Source: Semisulcospira habei (lineage: Eukaryota; Mollusca; Gastropoda; Semisulcospiridae). From it: a DNA stretch of 64,000 nucleotides. A model generated the notes under the pieces. That model saw nothing but the letters and a program-made list of their open reading frames with translations, had not been told where the DNA came from and searched no databases. Shown piece after piece: positions 62,985-64,000 of the stretch. A program made the position numbers and the translations under genes. Location of the stretch: assembly GCA_036245525.1 (NCBI GenBank), contig BTPG01000002.1, positions 169,123,528-169,187,527 of the forward strand. The letters are read 5' to 3'. How positions within the stretch are numbered: the stretch's first letter is position 1; each line of letters starts with the position of its first letter.

Positions 62985-64000
62985 AAGTTATTTTGGAAGG
63001 GCTTGACGATTCAAGTTTCTGACAAAAATGTTGTTTGGAGCTCACGTGCCGTTTTTTCTTTTAGGAACATTCAGAGTTGTTCATATTTTTAAGCGTATCC
63101 TTCTGATCCATTTCCCGGCTCTCTAAGCCAACCTCTGATAAACACACGCCGGCGCACACGACAAATAAAGACGGACACACGGCGCTTCCCGCCATTAGTA
63201 CGTTCTGTGGGCTGGAGTAACGACCGGACTATCATTCTGAAAAAGACGAATAGCGCGAGCAGCACAAAATGGTGTCACGCTATAAGCTTCATGTCATGGC
63301 ATCGCTGGTCTCACGACGCCGTGTACACTGACGAATTTGATGTTTCACGTCACTCATCCGAAAGACACTCAGCCTCTTCCAGAGCTGACTGTTTTGTTCC
63401 ACACAGCCTCTTCCAGGGCTGACTGTTTGATGGGAGTAACTTGAATACTCGTGACTCCAAAACTTGCAAAAATGAATTTATTATTATTGAAAATGTTGAA
63501 GAGGAACGACGCTGGATTACGAACTCATTCAATATCTCCCTTTAATCTCCCCCCCCCCTCCCCCCCCCCACCCCGCCCTCCCCGCCTGACCCGCACGGCA
63601 ATGGCACACACACACACAAACGGCAGAATGGCACACACAAACACAGATGGCAGACCGAACACGGCGCTTCCTACCAGTTAGGCTGACGTAGCCACGGCCA
63701 TTTTGAAGAATAAGGTGGAATGGCCCATGCCCACAAAGCCTCTTCTGTTTGAGCTTGCATGCATATTCCACCATTTCCACAATACGTTCGCAAATATCAG
63801 ATACAAAAATTGAGAGACTGTCTTCCTAAATGAAGGAGAATATTGTGCCATGCCAGCTCCTGCACATGTAAAACGGCACTGACGTGCTGGTGACTTGCGT
63901 CAATTAGGAACATTGTATAAAACACTGACGCGTTTGGTGCTTTTACGTCACCGTCACTGTTTGGTTCTTCTGATGAAATCAAGGAGTCTTACTTTTGACA
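62985..64000. other. No gene recognised
   Basis: Holds a short duplication CACTCAGCCTCTTCC/CACAGCCTCTTCC (63366-63415) and C-rich low complexity (63550-63590). No supported gene to the window edge. Confidence 0.45.

Overview
The window looks like nuclear DNA of an animal, most likely a marine mollusc and possibly a gastropod. The evidence is long microsatellites, several LINE clades, tRNA-derived SINEs, a mariner element, a swarm of TTAA-flanked hairpin MITEs, a secreted EGF-like protein gene, and no bacterial gene organisation. The species call is an inference from repeat content and was not checked against any database.

The main object is a 16.2 kb Polinton/Maverick (adintovirus-like) element at 6405-22608, bounded by 235-bp terminal inverted repeats. 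It carries four small left-end genes, a retroviral-type integrase, a protein-primed family B DNA polymerase, an A32-like packaging ATPase, a hexon-type major capsid protein, a penton-type minor capsid protein and several conserved proteins of unknown function. Most frames are long and clean. Three are broken: the integrase has one extra A in an A9 run, the hexon has an in-frame TGA at codon 25, and one membrane protein is split at an A10 run that forms a canonical -1 slippery heptamer. No adenain-type protease was found. The right 2.5 kb is non-coding and holds a SINE-like insertion. Many genes start inside the string ATAAAAATG, which may be an element-specific promoter signature.

The Polinton sits inside a 46-bp minisatellite (5904-6404 and 22609-22980) and duplicates 5-6 bp of it. 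This array abuts the stop codon of a small EGF-like secreted protein gene (22981-23421, minus). A second copy of the same neighbourhood lies at 40622-47500. There the paralogous gene (43079-43513, minus) is followed by a single, unexpanded, Polinton-free repeat unit, so the window holds both a filled and an empty version of the site.

The rest is repeat-rich DNA: a twin-primed LINE relic (1-2012), a SINE with a clear target duplication (4911-5223), a broken CR1/L2/Jockey-like LINE (25090-28075) with truncated relatives, an almost intact RTE-like LINE with a 14-bp target duplication (33639-36817), a dead mariner (44938-46255), minisatellites at 49.0, 50.0, 56.4 and 57.5 kb, and about 40 palindromic elements. 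Many palindromes are bounded by TTAA with CCC- or CTC-type termini, like piggyBac-derived MITEs. Their two arms covary between copies, they sometimes sit end to end sharing one TTAA, and none was seen inside the Polinton.
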